Part shown: positions 12,541 to 25,877 of the stretch, in pieces
Numbering within the stretch: position 1 is the first letter of the stretch
How the letters are laid out: every line of letters begins with the position of its first letter
NCBI RefSeq assembly: GCF_910589235.1
Contig: NC_060956.1
Location: forward strand, 8,501,999-8,565,998
Source of the DNA: Vespa crabro
Lineage: Eukaryota; Arthropoda; Insecta; Hymenoptera; Vespidae
Length of the DNA: 64,000 nucleotides
Direction: 5' to 3'
The notes under the pieces: generated by a model
Told to the model about the DNA's origin: nothing
Seen by the model: the letters and a program-made list of their open reading frames with translations, nothing else
The model's database searches: none
Translations under genes and position numbers: made by a program

Positions 12541-12751
12541 GGTTGGAAAGAAAGGATGAAAAAGATGACTATCGATGACGAACGAGGACAAGGAGTGGGA
12601 TAGAAAGTATGCAGTGCCTCGGGGTAGGCGGAGGGCAGTAGGTAAAAGTCAGAAATAAAAGAAGAAGCTATGTTAGTGGTAGTAGCGCAGCTGAAAGAAA
12701 AGAGTTCCGTGGGTGAAGGCGTAAAGTGAGAAAAAAAGGGAGGGCTAAAGA

Positions 12752-12828
12752 TAAAAAGAGAGAGAGAGAGAGAGAAAAAGAGAAAGGAAAAGGAAGAGAG
12801 AGAGAGAGAGAGAGAGAGAAAGAAAAGG
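12752..12828. repeat. (GA)n microsatellite
   Basis: Two GA blocks separated by AAAGGAAAAGG. With the GA tract at 12506 they create a 183-codon Ser/Leu-rich frame on the - strand, which I reject as a gene. Confidence 0.95.
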
Positions 12829-15026
12829 ATAAAAGAAACTACTGCCACCCTCGGTAGCACTCAAGAATAAATAAACTCCAAACGTACACGGTGTACGTGC
12901 CGCCATCTTACAGATTATTTGAACAACGTGCGAGCAGCTTACGAACATTTTTAGTTAACAAGTTGCGATCCCTTAAATCTCTCATAAACTCTCACTGGTG
13001 CCAAAATGAAAATCTTCGATAATTGATAGTTAAAGACCATTAGATAGTATGAAACTGTTTGATAAGAAATAGTTTGATCGATTTTTATCACAAAAATGTC
13101 GATGAACTTTTACTTTTTTTTGTCGATATTATCATTTTATTAAATGTTCTTATATATAATATCTAAAGAATGTAATATACATGTTTGTTTATTCGTGACT
13201 AGAAGAGATATCGAGAGGTATCGAGAGATTTCGCTTATTGGTTTCTATGAATCAAATTGGAATCAAAAAGTGATAATTATACAGTTATAATGGTTATTTT
13301 AAATATGAAAGAATGATTTGTTTCTTTCATTTTTTTTTCGAGTATCTGGACAAATAATATAAACTGACTGATGAACAAAGGAGGAATCGAAAAGGGGGTT
13401 AAAATACACAATGACTTTCGATGCCAAATGGATCTTCTCCGCGTCCCCTTAGAGATCGGAAATAAATGAAATAGTTGCTAAACGAGAAAGGGTTTTTCAC
13501 TTCTTCTTGTTCCTCTTCATCGTCTTCAAGTTATCGAGTCGTTTTAGAAAAGTGAACGAAGATGATTCTGTGATAAAACAGCGTCAACCACTGCAATCTT
13601 AATTGGAAAATTTTCAACATGCATATTAATGTGACGAACGGTAAATTAAAAAAGAAACAAGGGAGAAAAGAAAACGATAGAAAGGAAGTCAGTTTTATTT
13701 TTGTCGATCATCTGGTGTCTCATCTAGTATAAGGGGGAGAATAATGACTGCAATAATGCTTGAGGATGATATGGCATTAGTGTAACGTACGATGGTTCTC
13801 GTATTTGTCAATACGTGACTGTTAAAGACAGGGCGCCACCCTTCGTTTCGCGACCCTTCCTGAATTCACCCTTGATCTGGGCATTTTTATTTGTCTCTCT
13901 TTCTCACTCCTAGTCCCTCACTCTTTAACTCATCTATTAGCTTTTATAAATTTCCGATGTATGATCCAATTCACTATTGATAATCTCTTAGAACTTATTG
14001 TTAATTGCAGGTACTACATTTTATTGGTTTCGTAAAAAACAGCAATGTCATTTATGTTTGTTTTTCTATCTTAAAAAGTACGTGTGTCTCCTAGATTTCG
14101 AGATTTATTCGAACCTGGAAAAAATCGATTGTAGTCACGTGTAGGCAAGAAGTAGGCCACACCCCTGTTAATCGTAGTGCGCTGTGTGAACTCGAATAAC
14201 GATGGCAACGATGAGTTGAGTGGAACGAAGACGTCTATCGGCTCGTAAGCAATAAATCTGGGCTCACAGTGTAAGGGGATCACACTGTGCAGGAGAGCTC
14301 TAAACATTCCTACTCATCTATAAGACGTTAAGCGCACTAATAGCTTTATGATCTAACGGCCAATGAGGAGAGAAAGGAGCCAAGCTTTTATGGGCGCTAC
14401 GGTTTAACTATACTACTATATCGGTTTCCTTTCTTGATTGGTATCGAGTCGTGTCTACGGTATTGCTAGCGATATTCGCTTGAAGAACAAAGTTCGCTTT
14501 TATTCTCTTCCTGTGAAAATACATTGAAACATGGCATTGTATCTACGTTATCCGTGGTTTGTAAATTTTTCCAAAGTTCATTTTGGTTCTTTTCGTTTAT
14601 ACGTTAGCTTTTACATTATACGATAGGTTCATTAGATAAAGGACGATGTTTTTAAAGAGAAAAGAAAAAATAAAAAGGAGAGAATATACATAGAGCAAAA
14701 AATGCAATAAAATGGATGAAGTTCTTTCGGTTTTTACGAGGAACAGCTTTCGAACGAGAATGGAGTCGGGCTGCTTTTCTTTTTGCTCGATGCACCACCT
14801 GCGAGGACCCTTGACGATGGCGCAATATTCAAACTCTTACTCTGAATCCGTAGGCGGCACATACTCACCATCTCCCTTAACTGTTCTTTCCTCCAATCCT
14901 TCTGACGCGTTTAGCCGTGCTCTCTTCCTCTTAGCTCGTTCCTGCCACATCGCTCAGCGCTGATCCATATGTAACGCGAATGAATATTCAACCTCACTAG
15001 AAGACTACCACCACCAACATCTCGTC
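12829..15026. other. Non-coding, no recognisable gene
   Basis: AT-rich to mixed sequence. A GGTGGCGCCCT core near 13829-13840 on the - strand resembles the insulator core GGTGGCGC but lacks the rest of a CTCF site. Frames at 14071 and 14712 have no recognisable domain. Confidence 0.45.
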
Positions 15027-15078
15027 TCTCCTATTCCCCATTGCAGCACCTTCATCGTCGACGATGGGGAATAGGAGA
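15027..15078. other. Perfect 15-bp inverted repeat, candidate hairpin
   Basis: TCTCCTATTCCCCAT (15027-15041) and its exact complement ATGGGGAATAGGAGA (15064-15078) flank a 22-nt loop. With a bulge, pairing may extend outward through CGT/ACG. The hairpin sits about 70 bp upstream of a long CT tract. No known small RNA is recognised in the arms. Confidence 0.5.
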
Positions 15079-15146
15079 ACGACAACGACAATGAAAATGA
15101 CGAGGACGCCTAGTCTTCGTCTGGTTGCCAATGCTACGAGCTTACC

Positions 15147-15214
15147 TCCTCTTTCTCTCTCCTTCTTTCTCTCTTTCTCTCACTCTCTCTCTCCCTCCTT
15201 TCTCTCCCTCCCTT

Positions 15215-15269
<55 letters not shown>

Positions 15270-15270
15270 T
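15147..15270. repeat. (CT)n microsatellite
   Basis: CT-rich tract of about 120 bp, pure at its 3' half. Confidence 0.95.
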
Positions 15271-16280
15271 TTCTCCTCACTTCTGGAGCCGCAAGATCTT
15301 AAGTGCACTGATAGCACGAACGGCGAGCTATTTAGCGAACCATCTCTTCTCCGCAACTCCCAACAATCAACCTCGCTTCTTTATCCTATTTGCATGATGA
15401 CGATAAAGCTTGATAAATAGATCCATGAAAGTGTCACACGAAGACGACGTATATCGTTCTTCTTTCTCAATGATACTTCGATGACTAGTCGCTGAAAATT
15501 CGTAGTAGTTATATATATAGGTAAATCGATTTTTGAGTTTCCAAACGAATCATTTCTCAAAGCGAATCGTTAACGAGCTGATCACAATGAGAACAATGAA
15601 TCAAGCTTACGATTCCGAGCTCGCGATTGATTAACGATTCTATGAGTCGTTCGATGCGTTAACGAACGTGGCTCCGCAGGAAGATTTGCATCGGTTTACA
15701 ATTCCTTGAAGGTATGCACGGCTGGGCAAGTAGTAGGAGCCTTCCAGGCGCTTTTAGCTATGTAAATACTCGCATATCCGGAAATACTATCCCTGCCATT
15801 CGAAGCGTTTTGTTGGATAGTAGTTTCTCTGTAAGAGTATCAAGGAGAATCGAAAAGATAACCAAGATTGAATTGTTAAAATCGCTTCTCGAATATGTAT
15901 TATTTCTCTTCCTTCATTATCAGGCTGGACTATTAAACAGTCATTATAACAAAGTTTCTTTTTCTTTCTCGTTAATTTATTTTTTTGAACCAACCGTATG
16001 TTAAGCTAAAATCCACTCTTCGTCATTTATACGATTATACTCAATCGTATTTTATTCTTTTTTGTTTCAAGAGATCGATAAGAGAAAAATAATATTCAAG
16101 CTTTTCGTGAACTCATAGTGTGATCTTTCCCTGCGAGCATTCAGCTGGAATAAAATTGGCTTCGCTTTAGCGACGCTTATTTGGTTTACGGACGATAGCA
16201 TCCGACTACTAAACGATCCCGTACAAACGTGTTTACCGCGAAAGTTCTATTCGCGAACTTCCACTTTGCGTTCCTCTATT

Positions 16281-16410
16281 ATATACATACATACATGTAT
16301 ATATATATGTATGTATATATATATATATATATATTTAAATACATACATACATACATTTATATGTATATATACACATGCACACACGCACGTACACACATAC
16401 ATACACCTAT
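16281..16410. repeat. (TA)n / (TACA)n / (CA)n compound repeat
   Basis: ATACATACATG and TATATATG words, then (TA)n, (ACAT)n and a CACACGCACG stretch. The Tyr/Ile/His frames are repeat-derived. Confidence 0.9.
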
Positions 16411-19400
16411 ATACGCACCAGCAAGAGAAATTTACGATTTATCGAGTCGACGATTCACAAATTTTCATCGAATTTATAGGATCGAATGGTGTGACAAAGT
16501 ACTACGCGTAAATCATGAGATAATCGTCTGGTTGCTCTTACCTTACGATCCTTTTCATTATAGAATGCTTGGTAATTTTACGCTGAAACATAAATGAAAT
16601 ATGTGAATTATTCGACCGTAAATCGAACTTAAAATGGAACTTGAAAGACATTCAAAAGTATTAATAAACGTAATGTAGCGATAGTTGATTTTGTAGTGTC
16701 ATGCGTGTATTTCTGTGAATGTGTGCCATTAACCGGCTAAGTAAGAGTAATTTAAGCGTTTCGTTTAAAATGAAAATAAAAAAAACAAATGATAACAATG
16801 AATATCTAAGTATTTATTCAACAATCCTATCTAACAATCAATAAAGAAAAAATTAACTAACTAAAATTAATCCCTACAGTTTGCACTTACATATAAATTA
16901 CATATAACATTCTCTTGTCAGCGATTTTTTACATTTGATAGACACTCAATGTTTAGCCAACGATTGTGAAAGTTCAAGGAGAATATAATTTTTGTATAAA
17001 TGTTTTGAACGATCGATCGATCCGCTATCACGAATACTACCCAGTCCTCGAGCAAAGAAAAGAAGCTTTGAGAACTCGAGAGGATTTGAAGGTTTTAGTG
17101 GAAACGCTTAGAAGTTGTGGAAGAGGATCGCGGCCATAACAGAATCGAAATTTATAGCTTTTCTCTTCGTAGAAATTGTTTTACGACCTAGTTGTCGTGG
17201 TGTGAATGCGAACAAGTCACGTGGATTTTGTCCACGTCCCGATCGATTATTCGCGAGGGTGGCCTCTTGTAATTTACATTGATGACAACGACGATAACGA
17301 GAAATCGACTGGATTTCGTAATGCGAAACGATTACTCCCTTTCTTTTGCTTCTCCCCTTCTTTATTTTGCGATGAAAGACGCCGATACGATCGATGAGAA
17401 TGTAATATTTAATGAATTTTGGGGCACGCAAGAAGCACGAAGGACAAATTTCATTTGGACAAAATTACTACCCGATGATTTTTTTTCTTTTAAGTTAATG
17501 AATTTTAGAAGGCGCTTTCTTCGTTAAAATTAAACAAATTGAAAATTTTACGCAGGACAATTCGAGCGGAATGACTCGCGTAAAAGCAGAAAATAAGATT
17601 CAAAGTGTGTATGTGAGAAAGAAAGCAAGAGCGAGAACGAGAAAGGAAACGTAATACGACACGTTAAATCATATGTGCCGGCCAAAGAATGGCACACACG
17701 TCAGAGAGGACGAGATTACGTTCCTGGAAAGTAAAAACCGACCATTCATCCGTGTTCTCCGCGCGGATTAGCTCTCACGATCCTTTGTCGGGAAATTACA
17801 AGGGACTTTATACCATAGTCGACGTCCTTTTCTCGTTAGATCGTCTATGTTCATGCGATTCATTTTTTCCTCTTCTCTTTTTCCTTTTTTAGATTTTTTT
17901 AATAGATTATAAAAATTATTTCATTAAAATTTCATCATAATGTCGTATTTAAGTATATTAACTATACTATTTGATTGAATATCCATAGTTAGTTCTCGAC
18001 ATCACTTTTCATGTCACCATTTTTGTACTTTTCTAATTACATCACATTTTTCTACACCATTAATTATACATCTAATAGCGTTTTATTAGACACAATAACA
18101 GCAAAAAAATAATTCATGGGAAAATTCAATAAAAAGTAAAAACGTCCATGAGAATTCCGTGATTGTTGAGGACTAATCTCAAGATTATTATTCTCAAAAA
18201 ACGTCGCAAGATATATCTAGACGAGAAAGTTACGCACCATCATTATAAAACGGGAAGAAAATACGTGCTGTTGTATTTCACGCAATTACCTCCTTTGGAA
18301 AGAAGAAGAGATGATTCGTCGTCGTCGTCGTCGTCGTCTCGACAAAAATTTTCGCTTCATCTTTGACGTATCCGCAATTCAGGCTAAACTATGAAAGATA
18401 GAGAAAGAATGAGTGAGAAGGAGAGCAAGAATGATCGTTTGGAAAGAACAGAAGAATTCGTGGTATTCGCAGTATTTTCAGTTTGCTTTGTCCGAATTTT
18501 TATATCTATTTATCTGTACATCCGTTCTCCAGTCGCGTCAGTAAACCTTCCGCTCAACATAGAACCTCTTCCAACGACGTCTTCTTCTGTCACCACCTTT
18601 CATTCCGAACAGCAACGCACGTCCGACAAGACACTCTCTTTCTCTTTCTATCTTCTTCTTTCAATCTCAAGTCCGAAATGCCTTTGTTTTTGCCGGAAAA
18701 GGTATCGGTCTTCTAAGCGTGATTGCAATTTCGACGAACTTTTTCCCCTCTATCGCTTTTTCTCTGTCTTCTCTCTCCTTTTTCTCCTCCTCCTTTAACC
18801 AACAACGACAGGAAATTTTTTGCGTTAACACTCACACAGGAAAAAAGAAATGAAGAAAGGTGAAGAAAAGGAAGAAAAAACGGACACTTGCGAACCTTTC
18901 TTATCCCTTAGCTATCGTTTTTCATTTGAGACAACATTTGGTCAAGTGGCAAGTTGAGTAAATATTTTCCACAATGTCGGTGTATTTAGCATATTGTCAT
19001 CTTAGTAGAATCGAGACGATAAGAAGGCCATCCAAAATACAAAAATGTCAATTGTCCGTTTCGCTGTTCTTACATATACGGCCTTGTCAACCGTAAATAA
19101 TGGAAGTGGCTCGATTGATGTGGCATTAACTCTGCCATTTTCGAGCCGAGGCGTTCTGGCTCCTTTCGAATCTCTTTAAAACTTGTTTCCTCCACACCTT
19201 TTTCTTTCCTTTTATCGGCTTCCATTACTCCCTTAAGAAATCGAAGAAATGTTTCGCGTCACCCTCCTCTTTTCTGCCATCACCGTCTCACCATTTCTCT
19301 CCTTGCCTGCTATTTTCTTCCCTCTCCATTCTCTTCATCACACACCGAATCTTGTTTCTCACGATTTTTCTTGAAGGTTAAGAAAAACGAAAAGAAACGG

Positions 19401-21700
19401 GGACTGCGTATAAGTCTTGGCTAAGATGCAAACTTTCCAACTTACGAAGACCGTCTGATGTGGACCATTTCTTTTTCCTTTTTCGTCGTTTTTTTGATAT
19501 ATACGAATTTGTTGAACGGTTTCTGGCAAGTATCGAGAATGTCTACTACAGTAAATATCGTAGAAGCGTAAAGCTAAGTAAAAAGTATTAAGGTGCCGTG
19601 GAACTTCTCTTTGAAAAGACGAAAGAAGTCCTTCGTATACGATAAGAAATTATTTTGATGTTGAATGAATCTCTTGTAATAAATATAGTACGATTATTTT
19701 GGTTAACTGTGTAATCGGAAATTTCCTTTCACATTTCTTGAATGTGTAATATGATCAATTCAACTTAGTAGTCACTCTGTTTTAGTTTTCTCTTGAAAAG
19801 CGATTTAAGTGCCTGTAAATTCATTAACAAGACCAGACATTGTTTTGCTTAGAGTGATTCATGCGTATATGTTAAATCGATGTTAAGTTACGATATGACT
19901 CGAATGGAAGAAGGATTCAAACGAGACATCTCTTGTACGAGGAAGAAGGATCGTTATATTGGCTTGGTGAAATAGTGAAATAACAAAGACAAACACGATT
20001 ATTGAAGCGCTATTAATCAAAAGGTTTCGAAAGCACGGCGAGCTGCGTGACTTGGGGACGAGTATCGGTGATGATACAAGTGTATAGGTGGGTATCAGCT
20101 ATGTCAAAAGGAGAATAGTTAGGGCGGGTGGTGACGGGAAACGGTAGTCGTCGCGAACGACATCGATCCCTAGGTCACCAGCTCGTGAGGTTGGCGGTGA
20201 TCGATCGTTTTAGGGTTACCGCAAACACACGAGACACGCTCTGGTTCAATTCCCTTCGATTCGACCCTATAGACGCAGTGATCTTGACGGCCTTTGATAC
20301 CGCTTCATGAATGTGCAAAGTAGGCAGCACAGCCTTCTCCTTTGGATTCTCTCCTTCCCGTAAAACACAAGAAGTTCGTGGTCCTACGGATCCCTTCGCC
20401 TCTTTCATTTTCCTTTCTGAGAGAGAAGTACGAAGAAACGAATTCTACCGCTCTTTCCACGCGTTATCAGGAAACAATGGCTGTTTTGCCTGACTTCGTC
20501 CGACTTTGATCGTGTCGCGGCATTGCGAAAAGTTTGTCTTACTCCGAAAGGGTCCTTTGAACGCGCCTTCCTCTTCCGTCGAAATTTCATCCTAATAGAC
20601 TTCTTTGGCGAATCCCTGACTTTTGGCGTATCTACTCTCTTCTTTTTCTTCGAATCGACCCTCATCAACGTTACAACTCCTCGGCTATTATCTTACCGTG
20701 CTGCTTCTAATGTTACAATTACAAAATCACTGCTATTGTTAAATCGACTTGTTTTAATCTAATGTTTGATATACACATATTTCAAGAACAATCTTTTATC
20801 GTTCTTCCTCTTATTATGACGACGATGACATCAGAAGACTATTATCACCGTTTAAGAACCTTTCCAACAAACCGAAACTCCTGCGATCCCTCTAATGCGA
20901 TCGCAATTCAAACTTTGAAGAAGTACGAAAGATCGTCACGGCGAGCGCGTTACCTACTCCGGAATTAGTTTCACCACTCCGAGACTCGCAGCGAGTTTCT
21001 CACGAATCCTACATTCTTCGATCGTATCCTCGGTTACTTGAGGACGATCTATTTTACGCTCAATTTCCGCAAGTCAGGGAGAATACTTTTCACTGTAGTC
21101 CTGCCACACCTTCGAGTTCGTGAAATACTGAATTCCTACATGGTCGACCGGCCAAATTGAAAAAAGTGTATTCTTCCTTCCGAGAATTCGATGAATTTTG
21201 GTATCCATTACCATCTGTACATTCGTAAGAATGTTTTTCCTGTTTGGAAGCGATGAGTTGATGTCATTAGCGTCTCTGACCAATCCCCATCAGTCATCTT
21301 TATCCGTGGACGACAAGGGAATTCGCAGTGCTGCAACTCAGATTGATGGATCCATTCGTTTCTCGGTATATCCTTCGCACTCGAGGGATGAAAACCCCTC
21401 GATATCCGTAAGCGTACGTGTATATTCTTGGCGCGGTCTAGCAATCTACCGGCCATTAGGTTTGAAATCGTTACACGCGCAAGACTTGGACATTAGGAGG
21501 CATTTATGTGTACGTCATCGTGATGATGATTTACGAGGTATCGTTGCGAGGTATCTCCTAGTCTACACGCGTGTTAGTATCAGCGGCAGCATGCGAGTAT
21601 CCTTTCGTTCATTTTCTCGAAGAACGAAGAAAGGTGCGTTATTGCGGTATATATCTTTATTCGTTTTAACGTAATAAGAGAAAGCGAGACAGCGAGAAAG

Positions 21701-21702
<2 letters not shown>
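16411..21702. other. Non-coding, no recognisable gene
   Basis: Long stretch with several overlapping frames of 60-158 codons (for example 18391-18798 and 21198-21674) that have no domain or signal consistent with a known family. It alternates AT-rich parts (17.9-18.2 kb, 19.6-20.0 kb) with CpG-richer parts (20.1-20.4 kb, 21.3-21.6 kb). Confidence 0.45.
18316..18338. repeat. (TCG)n microsatellite
   Basis: Seven or so TCG triplets, giving a short Ser run in one frame. Confidence 0.9.

Positions 21703-21734
<32 letters not shown>
21703..21734. repeat. (GA)n microsatellite
   Basis: Pure GA repeat of about 30 bp after a GAGACAGCGAGAAAGC lead-in. Confidence 0.95.
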
Positions 21735-21739
<5 letters not shown>

Positions 21740-24048
21740 TGGAAATCGAATGGCCGCAATTAGCCTTTTTTCATGAAATAAAAATGAAACATTTGCTGTC
21801 TTTGAGAGACATTTACGGTAAATTGATTTTTGGATTTGTTAATGCGACGATTCGTTCTTTTATGGAAATATTACGATACGAACGGTAAAAGAGAAGAAAA
21901 AAAAAACAAAAGTAAAAGAAAAAAAAGATTGCATTCGTTTAGTATCCGATGAAAACACAGTAGGTCGATTCGAAGCGAGCGAGTGAGCTTATCTTCGAAT
22001 CAATTCGTATTCATTTAGCGCAGGTGTTGCTAACGGTGAAAAATTGTCCTTACGTTTTTTCGCAATGCTTTGTGCAGGCAACGAAAGACGCTCGTTACTT
22101 CGTATCAACAAACGATGCTGCTCGAGAAGGGTAGATACAGTAGGTGGTACCTTCGAATGATTTATTGTCTGCCTCGTTTCTTAGATAAAATTGTTTCAAG
22201 TTTTTCGTGAGTTGTAACCTCCTTTTTGCCCTTTCGCTCCGCAGCTACATCGGAGCTAAATTCGCAGTCATCAAAACAAGCTTTGTTGAGGATAGCCTAA
22301 TTTTCTCAAAGATATTGGCGAGATCCTTCAGATTATCATTTCTAACTATTTTTCTGTTAGATAGTTACGTACAACCAGAACAACAAATATTATTCCTGAC
22401 AGGATATGCACGATCATACTCTCGTATTGCGGGTTTACGAATGAAATTATGTGCGCGAAACTCAAATTTTTCCATATATCGCGTATGCGCATCGATCGAT
22501 CTAAGGTTAGAAAGTTGATGCGAATTGCTTGCGGATTACTGCTTTACCAGATCACGATTGAGACGTATCTCTCTAGGGGAATTCGACGATGAAAAATGAC
22601 ATACAGGGAAAAGTCAAGGCCAACTTGGTGCAATAACCAAACTGTCTATTGCATTTTCGTTATACGGATGCCTGAAACCGAAGATTCGTGAATCAAAACC
22701 AATCCGCGGCACCGATCGACCATGAATTCATATCAATTGAACATATATCGGGACAATCGCCAAAATGATCATCGATAGACAGAATATCCATCATCTTAAA
22801 TTAAATTTATTATTATACTTTCTTTATAATTGTCGTGTCAGGATTGCGACTTTGTATTTTATATTATAAAAACGGAATGGTGTAAAAATTCAATAATACC
22901 CAATCTTATGGTATCACGTATTCAGCAAATAGTCGCTTAGCTCACTGAAAGGTACTTTGCCGTCTCTCTTTAGTGTTATCATTGTGAGTTGGAAAAGTCA
23001 CCCACAATTCCCGTTTGGAGACAAGATTTAGCACTGAAAATGCTGGCAAATATGACCTGGTATGAGAGTGAAGTCCAAGCTCTCTTAATAACAGCGCCCT
23101 CTTCTGAACACTTGCATGTCACGAACTGACGGAGTCGTTATGCGTATCTCTTTAATGTATCTCTCCCGAGCTTTCGGCTGAATGCGAAAATGTTACGACG
23201 AAGGTCGACTTGCTACGTTTCTCTTACCTAATGAATCTCATGTCCGTACGATTCTATTGATTTGGCACATGACTTTAAGAAAATCACGGTGAGCTACCTA
23301 CACTATTACGTATGCAATACAGTTGGTCAATCTTATTTTTTAATGTCAACACGAACATGAGCATAAAGGTCTTAAACTAATCCATATTTTTTAATGGTGA
23401 ATAAAATCAAAATTAAGGATATTGTTTGATACTGATCATAATCATAATTTTTAGAAACTGACGAGAATTCATGATAAAACAAATGTTATAATTGTTGAAT
23501 TTGATGAAATATATAAATTGTTAATTATTACCAAGTTCAGAATTCTCTTGTGTTATTCTATTTTAGCCCCTTAGAGGCTCGAAACCTATTACTTCTAGTA
23601 TATTAAAATATTCATTTCCTGCATTTTATCAAGGTCAATTGAGATTAATTCATATTAAATTTCCGTATAATAATTCATACTACTGCGAACCTTGAAAAAA
23701 TATGTTTACACATTGACATTTTTTTTTTACACATTACCTCTTGAGTCGTTGAATTTTTACATCTAAGATTTTCAATAATATCGACTTTTTCTTTTTTGTT
23801 TCTTTTTCTTGTAACAAATTATGGATATTTCTTCAGTAATTTCTTTCATAGCCAATATAGGTATGCCATTCCACAACAAATTATTATCGATCAAATATTA
23901 TTCAAAGAAGATAACTAATCTGTATTGCCGTTTAATTTTTATGGTACATCCTCGGAGTTAATTAGTATCTCTTCACGAGTTCACCGATGATATGAAAATA
24001 GGAAAAAATTCGTGATTATTCAGTGAAACGCTTTCTCTCGTATTCCTT
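21735..24048. other. Non-coding with one CTCF-like site
   Basis: Mixed sequence. At 23092-23107 the - strand reads TCAGAAGAGGGCGCTG, matching 14 of 16 positions of the consensus CCASYAGRKGGCRSYV. The rest is AT-rich without genes. Confidence 0.4.
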
Positions 24049-24049
24049 T

Positions 24050-24113
<64 letters not shown>
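24049..24113. repeat. Compound (CT)n(TATC)n microsatellite
   Basis: CT repeat to about 24083, then about seven TATC units to 24112. Confidence 0.95.
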
Positions 24114-24115
<2 letters not shown>

Positions 24116-24614
24116 CTGCTTTCCTTTTCTGCGTTTGAGTTGCGCAATTTGCCAGTGCAGATAGACGGCAAAAAATTTCTCGCAGCTGCATAGTGCAGGA
24201 TATATAGAAGCTGATGTTGATAAACGATGCGCCTCTGCTCGTTTCGTATATAATTGACCTCATACTTGAGTATGACGTGCATTTTATAATCGAAGATAGT
24301 AGGATCACTTACTTTTCAATTAACATTCAAATATGCTAATACGAAGAGATCGCCTATAACATCAATTTATAAAATAATAGTGTCATTTATCATGCATTTG
24401 CTACCGATGTATACCGGACTTTGAATTTCAAGATACCATCGACAATCCATGTTAATAACCGTCCGGTTGAGAGGTCAAAAAAATATAGTCTTAGATTTCT
24501 TGCCGGTCCCCGTTTCCTTTTTCAATACTTCGCGTAAGATAAGAAGCGAAAAGATAGGGAATTCAACGTTAAATAGGTTTAATTATTTATTGGTAGCATT
24601 AATCAGCTCGTTGT

Positions 24615-24697
24615 TATTAATTCGTCGTTCCCTTTGTTTCAGGTAAGTGCTTCGTCGGCCAGCCCGCAGCCACGGAAATCGCTTTTATGCGGTAAGT
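24615..24697 (+). promoter_or_regulatory. Candidate recursive-splice site with 49-nt microexon
   Basis: A pyrimidine-rich stretch (TTCGTCGTTCCCTTTGTTT) ends in CAG at 24640-24642 and is followed immediately by GTAAGT at 24643-24648. A branchpoint-like TATTAAT lies about 22 nt upstream (24615-24621). This is the zero-length exon layout (Y-rich, CAG|GTAAGT) known from Drosophila ratchet points in long introns. A second good 5' splice site, GCG|GTAAGT, begins at 24692, so 24643-24691 could also be a 49-nt exon that starts with a regenerating 5' splice site (a recursive-splice exon). The putative exon is clearly GC-richer than its flanks. Two of its three frames are open across it and the third starts with a stop codon; 49 nt is not a multiple of three. 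If real, it places the window inside a long + strand intron. I do not recognise the host gene, and chance occurrence cannot be excluded. Confidence 0.42.
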
Positions 24698-25837
24698 CGG
24701 TCGATTGCGAATCAACCGGTTACAATTAATGGGAATTCTCCCTTCGTGCGAGAAAGCGAGTCGAGGCTTTCTTGTCTGATAATGAAACTCTGAGCATGAA
24801 TAACCGTAAAATTCTAGATGTAATTATTTATTAATTTGTCTATATATTTTTGAATGTACCATTGCCGATAGAAATTTCGGAATTGTAGAGTATCGCTTCA
24901 AAAGATTTTATTTCTGTTCTGTATTTTCGTAAAATTATATGCCCATTGTCGATATCGCTGATCTCGGGAAAATCGTAAATCAGATTTGTTATTTTTCTTT
25001 TTCTCAAAAAAAAAAGAAAAATAAAGAAAACAAATGTATTGTCATGCATTTTAACGACAGATAGATAGTCGAAGAACATCATGTTAATAAAATCGTTTAC
25101 GTTTTCCGAATCAACGAAGCAATGTTATCAGGCTACTTATAATTCATGCATCTGAGAAATGTTCAATCATCGGTTAAGTACGTTTAAGTTTGCCACGAGC
25201 AAAGTTCCTAATTTCTTTTGCAAAAGAGTCGATTACTGCATTTGCCGAGTAACGGCAAGTTTAGAATACTGTCTTTAATCGCATCCATGAAATTTGGAGA
25301 GCTTTTAAACTCATGATCGTTTACTCAACAAAATTGTTACTTTGATCCTATAGTAATTTTATCTTGGAGTATATCATAGTTTTGTCTATTCAAAGAAATG
25401 CCGCTAGATCTTTTTTCTCTTTCTCTTAGAATAATAAAGAAAAATTAATTATTTTCCAAGTAACTAATGAACTTTCGATGTTGCGATTCAGAGTTTTTAA
25501 GCGATAATCTGCATGAGTACAATATAGAATTAAATTGGATAAAAAAATGAAATAGTAAACAGAAAAAGTCTATCCGTATATATCAGAATTTTAATTCAAG
25601 TACTACTCCAAAAAACAATTACAATCGACGTCAAAAAGGAAATAGTAGATTGATGATATCATTTTTTCTTTTACATATTCAAAGCATAAAAGTATTCGCC
25701 TTCTATGGAAGTAATAATTTCATGTGGAATACTGGATGAGAAAGTAGTAGTAGTCATGATGTATTTATTGTCCGTAGAAATGGTGAGATGGTAGTAGAAA
25801 TATTGTGTGATATACGTCCTAGAATAACCAAATCAAC

Positions 25838-25839
<2 letters not shown>

Positions 25840-25872
<33 letters not shown>

Positions 25873-25877
25873 CTCTT
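25840..25877. repeat. (CT)n microsatellite
   Basis: Pure CT repeat of about 28 bp followed by TTTTTCTCTTTG. Confidence 0.9.

Noticed and set aside
12309..12860. 183-codon frame on the - strand
   Set aside because: Mostly Ser/Leu runs from two GA tracts. No domain, and the segments between repeats have no family resemblance.
13985..14020. TTGCAG|GTACTA as a ratchet point
   Set aside because: Weak pyrimidine tract and poor 5' splice match.
16281..16410. TACA/TATG repeats as a CRISPR-like or telomeric array
   Set aside because: They are simple sequence repeats with no regular spacers, and no TTAGG telomere unit is present.
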